Positions 21,547 to 28,252 of a DNA stretch of 35,976 nucleotides are shown here, piece after piece. Below the pieces are notes generated by a model that was not told the origin of the DNA, did not search any database, and was given only the letters and a program-made list of their open reading frames with translations. The translations under genes and the position numbers were made by a program. The DNA is from a bacterium. Lineage in GTDB: Bacteria; Patescibacteriota; Minisyncoccia; Minisyncoccales; DAOWIS01. The DNA lies in contig DAOWIS010000021.1 in NCBI GenBank assembly GCA_030640805.1, forward strand, positions 1-35,976, read 5' to 3'. The stretch's first letter is position 1. Each line of letters begins with the position of its first letter.

Positions 21547-22239
21547 ATGTCCACGCCAACTACTAAAATTAGAAAACTTCCATCAAAATGGCTCAAGGAG
21601 GAATACACTAATGAATTTGTTCTCTTGGGCTTATTTTATTTTGCACAGAAATGTGAATATGAACTTGGAAGAATGCAAACCGTTAAAGTCTTATGGAAAT
21701 TTAAAAGTTTAGTTCAAAAAAAATTAGGATTACAGGCATATTATACAGAAGCATATAAAGATAAACACGGTAAATTTAACAAAGAATTTTATGACCAACT
21801 AAATAATCTCAAAACCGCAGATTTTATTGAAACCTTTGGGGCTTCACCATTAGAAAAATTTAGAATTAGCCCGAAAGGGATGAAGATATTTGATGAGTTT
21901 AGCGTAGAGGATGAGAAGACTAAATACGCTTTACAATTAGTAAAATCACATTTAGATTATATTGTCAAAGAACACGGTAAAAAGCCAGCCATACTTCTAG
22001 AAGAAGACCATAAAGACATTAAAGATATTGATGAACTACCAACACAAGATGAAGATATTATTTTGTGCTCCAATCTTAAACCAAATCAAATTAAACACCA
22101 ATTTTTATTTAATGACCAAGAAACTCTTGATTGGGCAGTAGCAATTGGTATCGGGGAAAGAAAAAAAACAGAAGAGATTATGCCAGAAAACTTATTGCCC
22201 AAGAACCAAAAAGAGGCATATAAAATCTTGGGTTTATAA
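21547..22239 (+). CDS. Hypothetical protein, possible winged-helix/Panacea-like domain
   Basis: 230 residues from the ATG at 21547 (MSTPTTKIRKLPSKWLKEEY); a TTG at 21520 would add nine residues. The N-terminal half (FVLLGLFYFAQKCEYELGRM, then KFNKEFYDQLNNLKTADFIE, then FRISPKGMKIFDEFS) has the flow of a winged-helix or Panacea/YwgA-like domain: a helix with FAQK, a body ending in LNNLKTADFIE and a closing ISPKGxxxF. The C-terminal third is acidic. Such domains often are antitoxins or regulators, but the match is by pattern only. It is followed after six bases by the next gene, so the two form a module. Confidence 0.6.
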   Translation: MSTPTTKIRKLPSKWLKEEYTNEFVLLGLFYFAQKCEYELGRMQTVKVLWKFKSLVQKKLGLQAYYTEAYKDKHGKFNKEFYDQLNNLKTADFIETFGASPLEKFRISPKGMKIFDEFSVEDEKTKYALQLVKSHLDYIVKEHGKKPAILLEEDHKDIKDIDELPTQDEDIILCSNLKPNQIKHQFLFNDQETLDWAVAIGIGERKKTEEIMPENLLPKNQKEAYKILGL

Positions 22240-22245
22240 GTCTCT

Positions 22246-22680
22246 ATGCTTAATGATTTAGAAATCCAGAAGAGATGTTTTACTAATAGAAGATTCGTTC
22301 AATCAGTAATAGAATTGAAAAAACGCCATCCTAATAGTGGATTTAGCCAATTACTTAGAGAATCATTTGAAGAAATTATAAAAATTGCAGAAAATCCTGA
22401 TAAAAACAGTGTGTTTAGAAGTAAACGCTATGCTGAGTATTTTACAGAAGAAACAGGGATTACTCTTGAAAGAGGTAATCCTTTTTATATAGCTTTGTTT
22501 AGTAGAAGTCTTTCCATCAATATTATTTTTCTTTTGTTAGAAGAATGTAGAAACTGGAAGTATATACCCCTCCTTACAAGAGGTGTAGATGGTTTAACGG
22601 AAAGCCATATTGTTTGTGTTTTTGACTTATTTGATTTTTCAAGAAATGAAAGTCTTTTTAGGATAAGAAAGCGAAAGTAA
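22246..22680 (+). CDS. Hypothetical protein, second gene of the module
   Basis: 144 residues, start ATG at 22246. I do not recognise it. Mixed helical sequence (CFTNRRFVQSVIELKKRHPN, then LLRESFEEIIKIAENPDKN) followed by a hydrophobic stretch RSLSINIIFLLLEECRNWKY and a basic tail FRIRKRK. No membrane helix long enough to be certain and no catalytic motif is visible. Its tight spacing with the upstream regulator-like gene suggests a paired function, for example toxin with antitoxin, which is inference. Confidence 0.55.
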   Translation: MLNDLEIQKRCFTNRRFVQSVIELKKRHPNSGFSQLLRESFEEIIKIAENPDKNSVFRSKRYAEYFTEETGITLERGNPFYIALFSRSLSINIIFLLLEECRNWKYIPLLTRGVDGLTESHIVCVFDLFDFSRNESLFRIRKRK

Positions 22681-22757
22681 TAAATGATATAGGTAAAACG
22701 GAGTTAGTTCTATTTTCGCTTTTCACATTTCAGTCAACCAATGAGTTGAATGATATA

Positions 22758-22883
22758 GTAAAATATGATAGCCTTACTATTAGACTCGTGGACTTAAACC
22801 TGCCTGCCGGTAGGCAGGTCTGGTATGTGAATATACTCCTCTTGTTGCTGGAATATGGTTCTGACGTTGTCCACGATGTCCCG
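22758..22883. repeat. RNA-like repeated element, copy 1 (filled with a palindrome)
   Basis: Core 22787-22883: CGTGGAC and GTCCACG close a helix around conserved TCTGGTATG, AATATACTC, TTGCTGGA, TATGGTTCT and end with GATGTCCCG. Copy 2 (24953-25029) has the same order but lacks the 20-bp palindrome at 22799-22818. The length difference is exactly 20. The compensated outer stem suggests a structured RNA or a protein-recognised hairpin. The rest of the gap 22884-22941 is a hairpin region (TTCGAG/CTCGAA) without a gene. Confidence 0.6.
22799..22818. repeat. CCTGCCTGCCGGTAGGCAGG palindrome
   Basis: A near-perfect palindrome lying inside copy 1 of the RNA-like element and missing from copy 2, so it was most likely inserted (or excised) precisely. 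Confidence 0.75.
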
Positions 22884-22941
22884 TTGTCTTGAGCGCAGTT
22901 CGAGAGACCGGGAGGAACCTCGAATCGGAATAAAGACTCGT

Positions 22942-22976
22942 AAAAAAGCCCTGATCTGTAAGAACAGGGCTTTTTT
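22942..22976. terminator. Bidirectional terminator between the module and the HExxH gene
   Basis: AAAAAAGCCCTG (22942-22953) with CAGGGCTTTTTT (22965-22976): 12 pairs, A-run on the left and T-run on the right, placed between convergent transcripts. Confidence 0.88.
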
Positions 22977-23000
22977 GTTTGAAAAAATTTAGTTTCATCC

Positions 23001-24764
23001 TCAATTAGGATGAAGATTCTTGTTGACGACCCAATAAACAGCAGCAATATTGTTCTCATCAAGGCCAGGAGCAAAATCTGTTACAACCTTGAGAGCACCA
23101 TCCAAGTCTACATCCTTATAAGCCCTGACTAAGCGATTCGAAACTTCAATTAAGGCATTGATGATCCGATCGCTACCAGCTATTTCTTTGTCCATGTGGA
23201 GTTTCTCGTTTTGTATAGTCAGTAGCCCTTGAGGTATAAGCACAGTAACTAAAGTCATGGCTGTATTTGTATAAGGCTTCATAGTAGGGTCTTCGAAATG
23301 GTGTTTCTCCAGCCGTCTGATTATGTCACCAAGAAGGTAGGCAGATAATTTGAGGTAGACAGATTGATCCAGCGAGTTCTCTTTGATAGCATTTTGGATA
23401 CCAATAATCCCAAAGAGGGTTGCTTTTGTCTCTTCGAACTTGGGTTTTTCAGTACCAAATACCTCAAGGAGATTCTCGGTGATTAGAAGTGGATGAGCCA
23501 GTTCGTGACTGGTGACAGCACAGAATTGAAGATCCAAATCTGAAGCAAGCAGAGCCCAGGAAAGAGTTTCTTCGCTAAGGCAGGATTTAAGTAGGCTTTT
23601 AAAGCGAGCCAATCTCTTATCCATTGAATCAAGATCGATAAAGATCTTCATTCCTTTGGCTTGAGCTTTAGGCCTATTAGGAACGGACTGGCCGGCAAAT
23701 CGAAAATCTATACCTTGGCCACCGTTAACAACGGTGAAGAAAGCTCCTACATCGATGCCATCCAATCTTGCCTTAGCAACCTCACCATCGACATTGATGC
23801 CATATTGCTCCATTGCCTTTCTCATTAGGCTGATTTCATCACTGTAATCAGTCAAGCGAAAGGATACCCGATATTCAGGACTTATCTGAACTGGATGATG
23901 GTAACCCCATTCCATCATATGGACTGGAACAACCCGTTTTTCTCGACCAATTCTAACCCAAGCCAAGTCAACTTCTGTCCAAAGGTCTTCCATTGAGCTA
24001 AGATCTACGTTGCCTAAAGCCCTATAAAGAGCATTAAAATAATCTCGATAGGCCTTTTGATCCTGATGTAAATTCTCAAGAACATAGAGTAGGTTCGCAC
24101 GAATAAACCTTATTTCCTCTGGAAATACTAAGGCAAGGGGTTTTTCTTGGCAAGACTCCAGCAATTTCTTAGTTAGAGGTTCCTCGATAAAAGACCCATC
24201 ATCTTTAACGAGAATCGAGTAGTGGTCTTTAAACTTGCTTTCTTTAATGGAATCCTTGAGTTTATCATTCTCCTCAAGACCCTGGCGGTAGGGAATAGTC
24301 ACCCATTTCCACCACTTGGCAAAGAGAGCATCGAATCCCAACCCAATATTGTATCCGCTTAACATAATCAGGCGTTCGGTCTTGTTCAGGTCAAGATGTA
24401 GAAAAACTATCCTCCCTAACATCTTGTTTTGTGCCTGCATACAGGGTAACACTACTTTGTCATAGAAAGTTCCCAAAATAACTGGGTTACCTTTGGGGAG
24501 ACTTTCTCTTTCGTTTGTCCGCCGAGCAGCATATTCAACGCAAGCCATGAGAGGAGCGTCAAAACCCATAAGATCGACCATCTTCATGATAAAATCATTT
24601 ACCGAGGCGTCTTTCATAAAAAAATCGTCGCTTTCCTTAAGTGCTTTTTTCACTGTTTCTTGGAAGGGAACTCCCATCATTCTCTCAGAACCTATTCGGG
24701 GATGTTTTTCAAGAAGAAAGTTCTGAAATTCAGCAGCTAAGCCAACTAAAGTTTGGCTACCCAT
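23001..24764 (-). CDS. Putative HExxH metallopeptidase of unknown family
   Basis: 587 residues, no signal peptide and no membrane helix. HELAH (H420, E421, H424) is an HExxH zinc motif, and FEETKATLFGI (E444/E445) gives a downstream glutamate, an arrangement like gluzincins and recalling the HELLGH...EECRA layout of dipeptidyl peptidase III (M49). Overall similarity to M49 is not established. The gene is visibly more GC-rich (a sampled line is 28/60 G+C against about 19/60 in comF) and has strong canonical AAAGGAGG, so it is probably a recent acquisition. It is bracketed by two copies of the RNA-like repeat. Confidence 0.65.
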   Translation of the reverse strand: MGSQTLVGLAAEFQNFLLEKHPRIGSERMMGVPFQETVKKALKESDDFFMKDASVNDFIMKMVDLMGFDAPLMACVEYAARRTNERESLPKGNPVILGTFYDKVVLPCMQAQNKMLGRIVFLHLDLNKTERLIMLSGYNIGLGFDALFAKWWKWVTIPYRQGLEENDKLKDSIKESKFKDHYSILVKDDGSFIEEPLTKKLLESCQEKPLALVFPEEIRFIRANLLYVLENLHQDQKAYRDYFNALYRALGNVDLSSMEDLWTEVDLAWVRIGREKRVVPVHMMEWGYHHPVQISPEYRVSFRLTDYSDEISLMRKAMEQYGINVDGEVAKARLDGIDVGAFFTVVNGGQGIDFRFAGQSVPNRPKAQAKGMKIFIDLDSMDKRLARFKSLLKSCLSEETLSWALLASDLDLQFCAVTSHELAHPLLITENLLEVFGTEKPKFEETKATLFGIIGIQNAIKENSLDQSVYLKLSAYLLGDIIRRLEKHHFEDPTMKPYTNTAMTLVTVLIPQGLLTIQNEKLHMDKEIAGSDRIINALIEVSNRLVRAYKDVDLDGALKVVTDFAPGLDENNIAAVYWVVNKNLHPN

Positions 24765-24819
24765 CTTAAAATCCTCCTTTCTGATAAATTATTCTTTAAC
24801 TAAATTACATTTCTAATTT

Positions 24820-24831
24820 TTAAAGTGCCAT
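24820..24831 (-). CDS. Possible three-codon leader minigene (Met-Ala-Leu-stop)
   Basis: AAGGAGG sits five bases before ATGGCACTTTAA in the leader of the HExxH gene. The ribosome-binding site is as good as that of the gene itself, whose own AAAGGAGG follows. It may be an ordinary chance start, or a control peptide. Confidence 0.3.
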   Translation of the reverse strand: MAL

Positions 24832-24868
24832 AATTTCCTCCTTATTTTAGGGATTTTTTCTATACTAT

Positions 24869-24897
24869 AGAATAGCGGATATTTATAAGTTTGTCAA
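24869..24897 (-). promoter_or_regulatory. Promoter of the HExxH gene
   Basis: Minus strand TTGACA (24897-24892), 17-base spacer, TATTCT (24874-24869). Leader of about 100 bases with two strong Shine-Dalgarno sites. Confidence 0.75.
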
Positions 24898-24930
24898 AAA
24901 GAAACACCGAAATGTGAGTTGCAGGGTGGG

Positions 24931-25029
24931 GTAAAATGTGATAAACTAAGCTTGTGGACTTAGATCTGGTATGTAAATATACTCATTTGATTGCTGGATT
25001 ATGGTTCTAACATTGTCCACGATGTCCCG
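24931..25029. repeat. RNA-like repeated element, copy 2 (empty site)
   Basis: Core 24953-25029 (77 bases) matches copy 1 without the palindrome: TGTGGAC ... TCTGGTATGTAAATATACTC ... TTGCTGGATTATGGTTCT ... GTCCACGATGTCCCG. The upstream GTAAAATGTGATA is also shared. It is directly followed by a perfect 12-bp hairpin at 25031. Confidence 0.6.
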
Positions 25030-25030
25030 C

Positions 25031-25058
25031 ATAAATTTTTGCATCAGCAAAAATTTAT
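25031..25058. repeat. Perfect 12-bp hairpin
   Basis: ATAAATTTTTGC (25031-25042), loop ATCA, GCAAAAATTTAT (25047-25058). No T-run follows. It abuts copy 2 of the RNA-like element. Confidence 0.75.
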
Positions 25059-25099
25059 CCCTAAATACAAATTACTCACACTAATTACAAAAAGATAAT

Positions 25100-25184
25100 G
25101 GAGGGTTGCGCTGAATGGCAAAGCACTGGTCTTGAAAACCAGGGGGTATTTATATCCTTGCAGGTTCGAGTCCTGCACCCTTCT
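25100..25184 (+). tRNA. tRNA-Ser(UGA)
   Basis: Acceptor GGAGGGT pairs with ACCCTTC (one G-U). Anticodon stem CTGGT/ACCAG with loop CTTGAAA (anticodon UGA), variable arm around GGGGTATTTATATCC, T-arm GCAGGTTCGAGTCCTGC. The base after the acceptor is T rather than the usual G73 of Ser tRNAs, and CCA is not encoded. Confidence 0.9.
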
Positions 25185-25229
25185 CTTTCTTAGGGGGTCG
25201 CGAAAAACAGTTTTGCCAGATATGGTACC

Positions 25230-25257
25230 GTAGGTTCGAATCCTACTCCCGCCGCCA
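25230..25257 (+). pseudogene. tRNA 3'-end fragment (T-arm, acceptor strand and CCA)
   Basis: GTAGG-TTCGAAT-CCTAC is a perfect T-arm, then TCCCGCC, G and CCA. The matching 5' acceptor GGCGGGA is absent in the 45 bases upstream, which follow tRNA-Ser(UGA) directly, so no complete tRNA is present. The parent was probably a long-variable-arm tRNA (Tyr, Ser or Leu type), judging from GGTACCGTAGG. Confidence 0.8.
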
Positions 25258-25373
25258 TCCTTCGCTATAGCTACGGAATGGCTATTATGTATTACGTAGC
25301 CTCGAAGAAGGATATTGAGAGGGGTGAATAGGTATTCCGAAGCTTTAGCGAAGGATACCTACTCCCGCCGCCA
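25242..25373 (+). mobile_element. Miniature derivative of the GIY-YIG cassette at a tRNA end
   Basis: Inverted repeats 25257-25279 and 25334-25356 match at 21 of 23 and are the same family as those at 20619 and 20937. The flanking CCTACTCCCGCCGCCA (25242-25257) is repeated exactly at 25358-25373. Inside, ATGTATTACGTA is joined directly to a tail matching the end of the GIY-YIG gene (GAAGAAGGAT), leaving a 14-codon in-frame remnant (MYYVASKKDIERGE). It looks like a MITE-type deletion derivative. Confidence 0.8.
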
Positions 25374-25410
25374 ACAACAAAAAACGGGGTTAACCCCGTT
25401 TTTTGTTGTT
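25373..25410. terminator. Perfect 19-bp palindromic terminator
   Basis: AACAACAAAAAACGGGGTT (25373-25391) and its exact complement (25392-25410), with T-run on both strands. Ends the tRNA region and also the comF transcript. Confidence 0.9.
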
Positions 25411-25439
25411 TCATGCCTGCCCTGCACCGAACTGGTGTG

Positions 25440-25486
25440 GGATTCATGCTTCATGCTTCATGCTTCATACTTCATGTTTTATGTTT
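25440..25486. repeat. 7-bp tandem array (CATGCTT) at the comF 3' end
   Basis: TTCATGCTTCATGCTTCATG followed by CTTCATACTTCATGTTTT: clear 7-bp units with drift, directly after the terminator. Confidence 0.75.
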
Positions 25487-26205
25487 TACTCTCTTGCTAC
25501 CACTACTCCCCAGATTTCTTGAGCGCCAGATTCTTTTAAAACTTTGGCGCATTCTTCCAGAGTGGAGCCGGTGGTATAAATGTCGTCAATCAAAAAAATT
25601 TTCTTTTTTCTAATTTTTTCTTTGTTTTTACAAAAAAATGCTCCTTTGATATTTTTTTGACGTTGTTTAGCTTTTAGTTCTATCTGGGGTTGAGTTTTTC
25701 TTGTTTTAATAAGACAATCTGTTTCCAGAGAAATTTTAAAATATTTTGTTATTTCTTTGGCAATCTCTTCGGATTGATTAAATCCTCGCCATTTTTCTCT
25801 TTTTTTATCTAAGGAAACAGGAACTAATATAAATTGAGAAATATTTTTGAAAGATAGGGGATTTTGATTTAGGAGGAAAAAATGGGCAATAATCAAAGAA
25901 GCCAAAGGTTGAGATAATTCTTTTATAAGGGGCGGATATTTAAATCGGGAAATTGCCTTTTTAATCAAGGGATTTTGGTAAGAGGTGGCAAAATAAAGAC
26001 CAGAGAGGTTAGTTTTTGCCTTGCAGGGCTTACAAGTAAAACCATCAGGAATCCTTTTTTTACAAACTGGGCAAAATTGGTATTCCAAGATCTCAAGCGT
26101 AGAAAGGCAGTCCGGGCAAAGATAGGTTGCTTCTTTTTGACAGCCAAGACAAAATTTTGGGAAAAGAATATCTAAAATAAAACTCCTTAATTTAGAGAAT
26201 TTCAT
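25486..26205 (-). CDS. comF: ComF family phosphoribosyltransferase-like competence protein
   Basis: 239 residues. An N-terminal zinc ribbon with CxxC pairs (FCLGCQ, LCPDCL, FCPVCKK, CKPCK) is followed by a PRTase type I domain, with WRGFNQSEEIA in the middle and IFLIDDIYTTGSTLEE as the PRPP-binding motif. Length is typical. ComF is a cytosolic factor needed for taking up or handling incoming single-stranded DNA in transformation. It lies near the pilus cluster but on the opposite strand, separated from pilM by a repeat-filled gap. Confidence 0.93.
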   Translation of the reverse strand: MKFSKLRSFILDILFPKFCLGCQKEATYLCPDCLSTLEILEYQFCPVCKKRIPDGFTCKPCKAKTNLSGLYFATSYQNPLIKKAISRFKYPPLIKELSQPLASLIIAHFFLLNQNPLSFKNISQFILVPVSLDKKREKWRGFNQSEEIAKEITKYFKISLETDCLIKTRKTQPQIELKAKQRQKNIKGAFFCKNKEKIRKKKIFLIDDIYTTGSTLEECAKVLKESGAQEIWGVVVARE

Positions 26206-26249
26206 ATTTCGTATTGATAATTTAGCATATAGTTAATAAAAATAATAAA

Positions 26250-26350
26250 TTTCTAATTTCCAATTTCCAATGAATGATTTAATTTTTAATTTTAAAACAT
26301 TAATTTATTAAAAATTCATTGAAAATTGAGAATTGAGAATTGAAAATTAA
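26250..26350. repeat. 7-bp inverted arrays between comF and pilM
   Basis: TTTCCAATTTCCAATGAATG on the left faces CATTGAAAATTGAGAATTGA and GAATTGAAAATTA on the right. The units are seven bases and the arms are complementary. Confidence 0.7.
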
Positions 26351-26387
26351 GTTTCACTTATCCACAATTATAAATTTACCATAATTA

Positions 26388-26396
26388 TGATATAAT
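26388..26396 (+). promoter_or_regulatory. Extended -10 promoter of the pilus operon
   Basis: TGATATAAT (TATAAT 26391-26396), eleven bases before the pilM ATG at 26407, implying a very short leader. A TTATCCACA, matching the DnaA-box consensus, lies at 26358-26366. Confidence 0.6.
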
Positions 26397-26406
26397 AAAA
26401 AAGATT

Positions 26407-27504
26407 ATGCTGAATATTTTTAAATTTTTAAAAAGAGAAAAAAGAGGAATAGGGATTGACATTGGCACTTCGGCAATAAAAATGGTAGAATTAAAAGGGA
26501 GGAAAGGATGTATTAAACTTTCTGCTTACGGAGAGTTCCAGAGATCTATATTTCCTAACAAACAGAGTTTTCAAAGTGGTCCCCTGTATTTATTAGAAGA
26601 AGAGGCAGCTCGAATTATTAAATTAATAAAAAATGAAGCTCAGATAAAATCTCGAAAAGCAGTAATGTCTATCCCTGTCTTTTCTAGTTTTTTTACTACT
26701 ATTACTTTGCCCTCTTTGCCAAAAGAAGAAATTACTGATGCTATTTCATTTCAAGCCAGACAATATATTCCTGTTCCTATTTCTGAAGTAGTATTGGATT
26801 GGAGCATTTTGAAATCTAAACCCCCACACCAAAATTTTGGTAGCGGAGGCAAGAAAGAAAAAGATCGAAATAATATTGATGTCTTGGTGGTGGCGGTACC
26901 GAACGAGGTGGTAAATAGATATGTTCGAATAGCCCAGCTTGCAGATATTGAATTATCAGCCCTTGAGGTAGAGACTTTTTCGTTGGCAAGATCTTTTTCC
27001 AAAGAGGATGATTCATCTTTTCTAATTATTGATTTTGGAGCAAATTCTACTAGTATAAGCATAATACGTAGAGGATCAGTTTTGATGGCTTATAGTCTTA
27101 ATTTCTCGTCAGCTAGATTTACTGAATCAATAAGTAAATTTTTAGAGTTAGAACCCAAAAAAGCAGAAGAATTGAAAAGAAAACAAGGGCTTCAAGATAA
27201 AGACACAATAGCTCCAATTATTTTACCTTTAATAGACAGAATTATCTCTGAAGTGGAAAAAATAGTAGATAATTATCGACGGAAACAAAAAAAAGAACTT
27301 AGGATTAAAAAAGTGATTATAGCGGGAGGTATGGCTAATTTGCCCGGCCTTAAAAATTATTTAGAAGAGAAATTAAAAAAGGAAATTGAGATTGGCAACC
27401 CCTTTTTAAATATTAAGACCCTGCCTATTCTTTCTCCAGTACTAAAGCAAATCGGACCTTCTTTTGCAGTAGCGGTAGGGATAGCGATGAGAGAACTTGA
27501 GTAA
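26407..27504 (+). CDS. pilM: Type IV pilus assembly protein PilM
   Basis: 365 residues, actin-like fold related to FtsA. GIGIDIGTSAIKMVELKG (15-32) is the phosphate-1 motif, LIIDFGANSTSISII near 203 the second and IIAGGMANLPGL near 305 the third. It forms a cytoplasmic ring that binds the PilN N-terminus. Contact with PilN is likely through KKITLVPKK at the start of the next protein. It is the first gene of the pilus set and is driven by a near-leaderless promoter. Confidence 0.93.
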   Translation: MLNIFKFLKREKRGIGIDIGTSAIKMVELKGRKGCIKLSAYGEFQRSIFPNKQSFQSGPLYLLEEEAARIIKLIKNEAQIKSRKAVMSIPVFSSFFTTITLPSLPKEEITDAISFQARQYIPVPISEVVLDWSILKSKPPHQNFGSGGKKEKDRNNIDVLVVAVPNEVVNRYVRIAQLADIELSALEVETFSLARSFSKEDDSSFLIIDFGANSTSISIIRRGSVLMAYSLNFSSARFTESISKFLELEPKKAEELKRKQGLQDKDTIAPIILPLIDRIISEVEKIVDNYRRKQKKELRIKKVIIAGGMANLPGLKNYLEEKLKKEIEIGNPFLNIKTLPILSPVLKQIGPSFAVAVGIAMRELE

Positions 27505-27509
27505 GTTGA

Positions 27510-27644
27510 AAATTAAAAGTGAAAAGTTAAAAATTACAATTTAAAATTCAAAATTGATTAAATTATAAATATTTTTACATTTTGCTCTATCATTTTGCAT
27601 TTTTCATTTTGAACTTTGCATTTGACTGAACGAAGTGAAGGAAC
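27510..27644. repeat. 7-bp inverted arrays and GAAGGAAC leader before pilN
   Basis: AAAATTAAAAGTGAAAAGTT on the left, CATTTTTCATTTTGAACTTT on the right, and TTTGAC-TGAACGAAGTGAAGGAAC up to the ATG at 27645. Confidence 0.75.
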
Positions 27645-28178
27645 ATGCCTGAGAAAAAAATTACCTTAGTTCCCAAGAAAGAAAAATTTAGAAAAGGTCC
27701 TTCAAAAATTCTTATCCAAATTGGAATGGCAATTTTGATTATAGTTATTTTGGGACTTCTTGGAATTAAAATTTATCAGAGAATTTTAATCAGTAATTTT
27801 AGTTCATTAACTTCTACCCTAAAAAGTTTAATTGAACAAAGAGACAAAAAATTAGAGAAAGAGATTTTGATCGCCGGTCAAAAACTTTCCAATATTGACA
27901 TTCTCTTAATGCGACATGTTTATTCTTCAAAATTATTTAATTTCCTAGAAGAGAATACCCATCCTCAGGTAAGTTTATCGGGGTTTTCTAGCAATATGAA
28001 AACTATTTCTTTGTCTGGGAGAACTGTAAGCTTTGAAATTCTTTCTAAGCAAATTACTATCTTTTCTCTTCATTCCCAGGTCTCTAAAGTAATTTTGAAC
28101 AATGTTTCTTTTTCTCCTCAAGGAGGAGTAGATTTTAGTTTAACAATTAATATTAAACCACCTTTAATAAAAGATTAA
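27645..28178 (+). CDS. pilN: PilN-like pilus assembly membrane protein
   Basis: 177 residues: a short basic N-terminus (MPEKKITLVPKKEKFRKGPS) that would dock on PilM, one transmembrane helix (ILIQIGMAILIIVILGLLGI, about 25-44), a coiled-coil stretch and a beta-rich periplasmic domain with VSLSGFSSNMKTISLSG. This is the topology and size of PilN. Sequence identity to PilN outside the N-terminus is weak, so the call relies on position between pilM and a PilO-like gene. Confidence 0.75.
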   Translation: MPEKKITLVPKKEKFRKGPSKILIQIGMAILIIVILGLLGIKIYQRILISNFSSLTSTLKSLIEQRDKKLEKEILIAGQKLSNIDILLMRHVYSSKLFNFLEENTHPQVSLSGFSSNMKTISLSGRTVSFEILSKQITIFSLHSQVSKVILNNVSFSPQGGVDFSLTINIKPPLIKD

Positions 28179-28184
28179 ATATTT

Positions 28185-28252
28185 AACTTTCGCTTTTTCA
28201 TTTTTCATTTTGCATTTTTCATTTTGAATTTGACCGAGCGAAACGAGGGAAC
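28185..28252 (+). repeat. GAGGGAAC-type repeat leader before pilO
   Basis: CATTTTTCATTTTGC and further CATTTTT/CATTTTG units end in TTTGAC then CGAGCGAAACGAGGGAAC at the ATG 28253. Confidence 0.7.

Noticed and set aside
22730-23074. Two minus-strand frames over the RNA-like element and terminator
   Set aside because: They run through a terminator and palindromes and lack any protein-like pattern.
19525-25373. Whole 19.5-25.4 kb as one integrative element
   Set aside because: No integrase, relaxase or capsid-type gene, and the two cassette ends duplicate different tRNA ends; several independent insertions fit better.
26358-26366. TTATCCACA (and TGTGGATAA at 21521), DnaA-box consensus
   Set aside because: By base composition about one half match is expected in the window by chance; isolated sites with no clustering, dnaA or AT-rich unwinding region, so not an origin.
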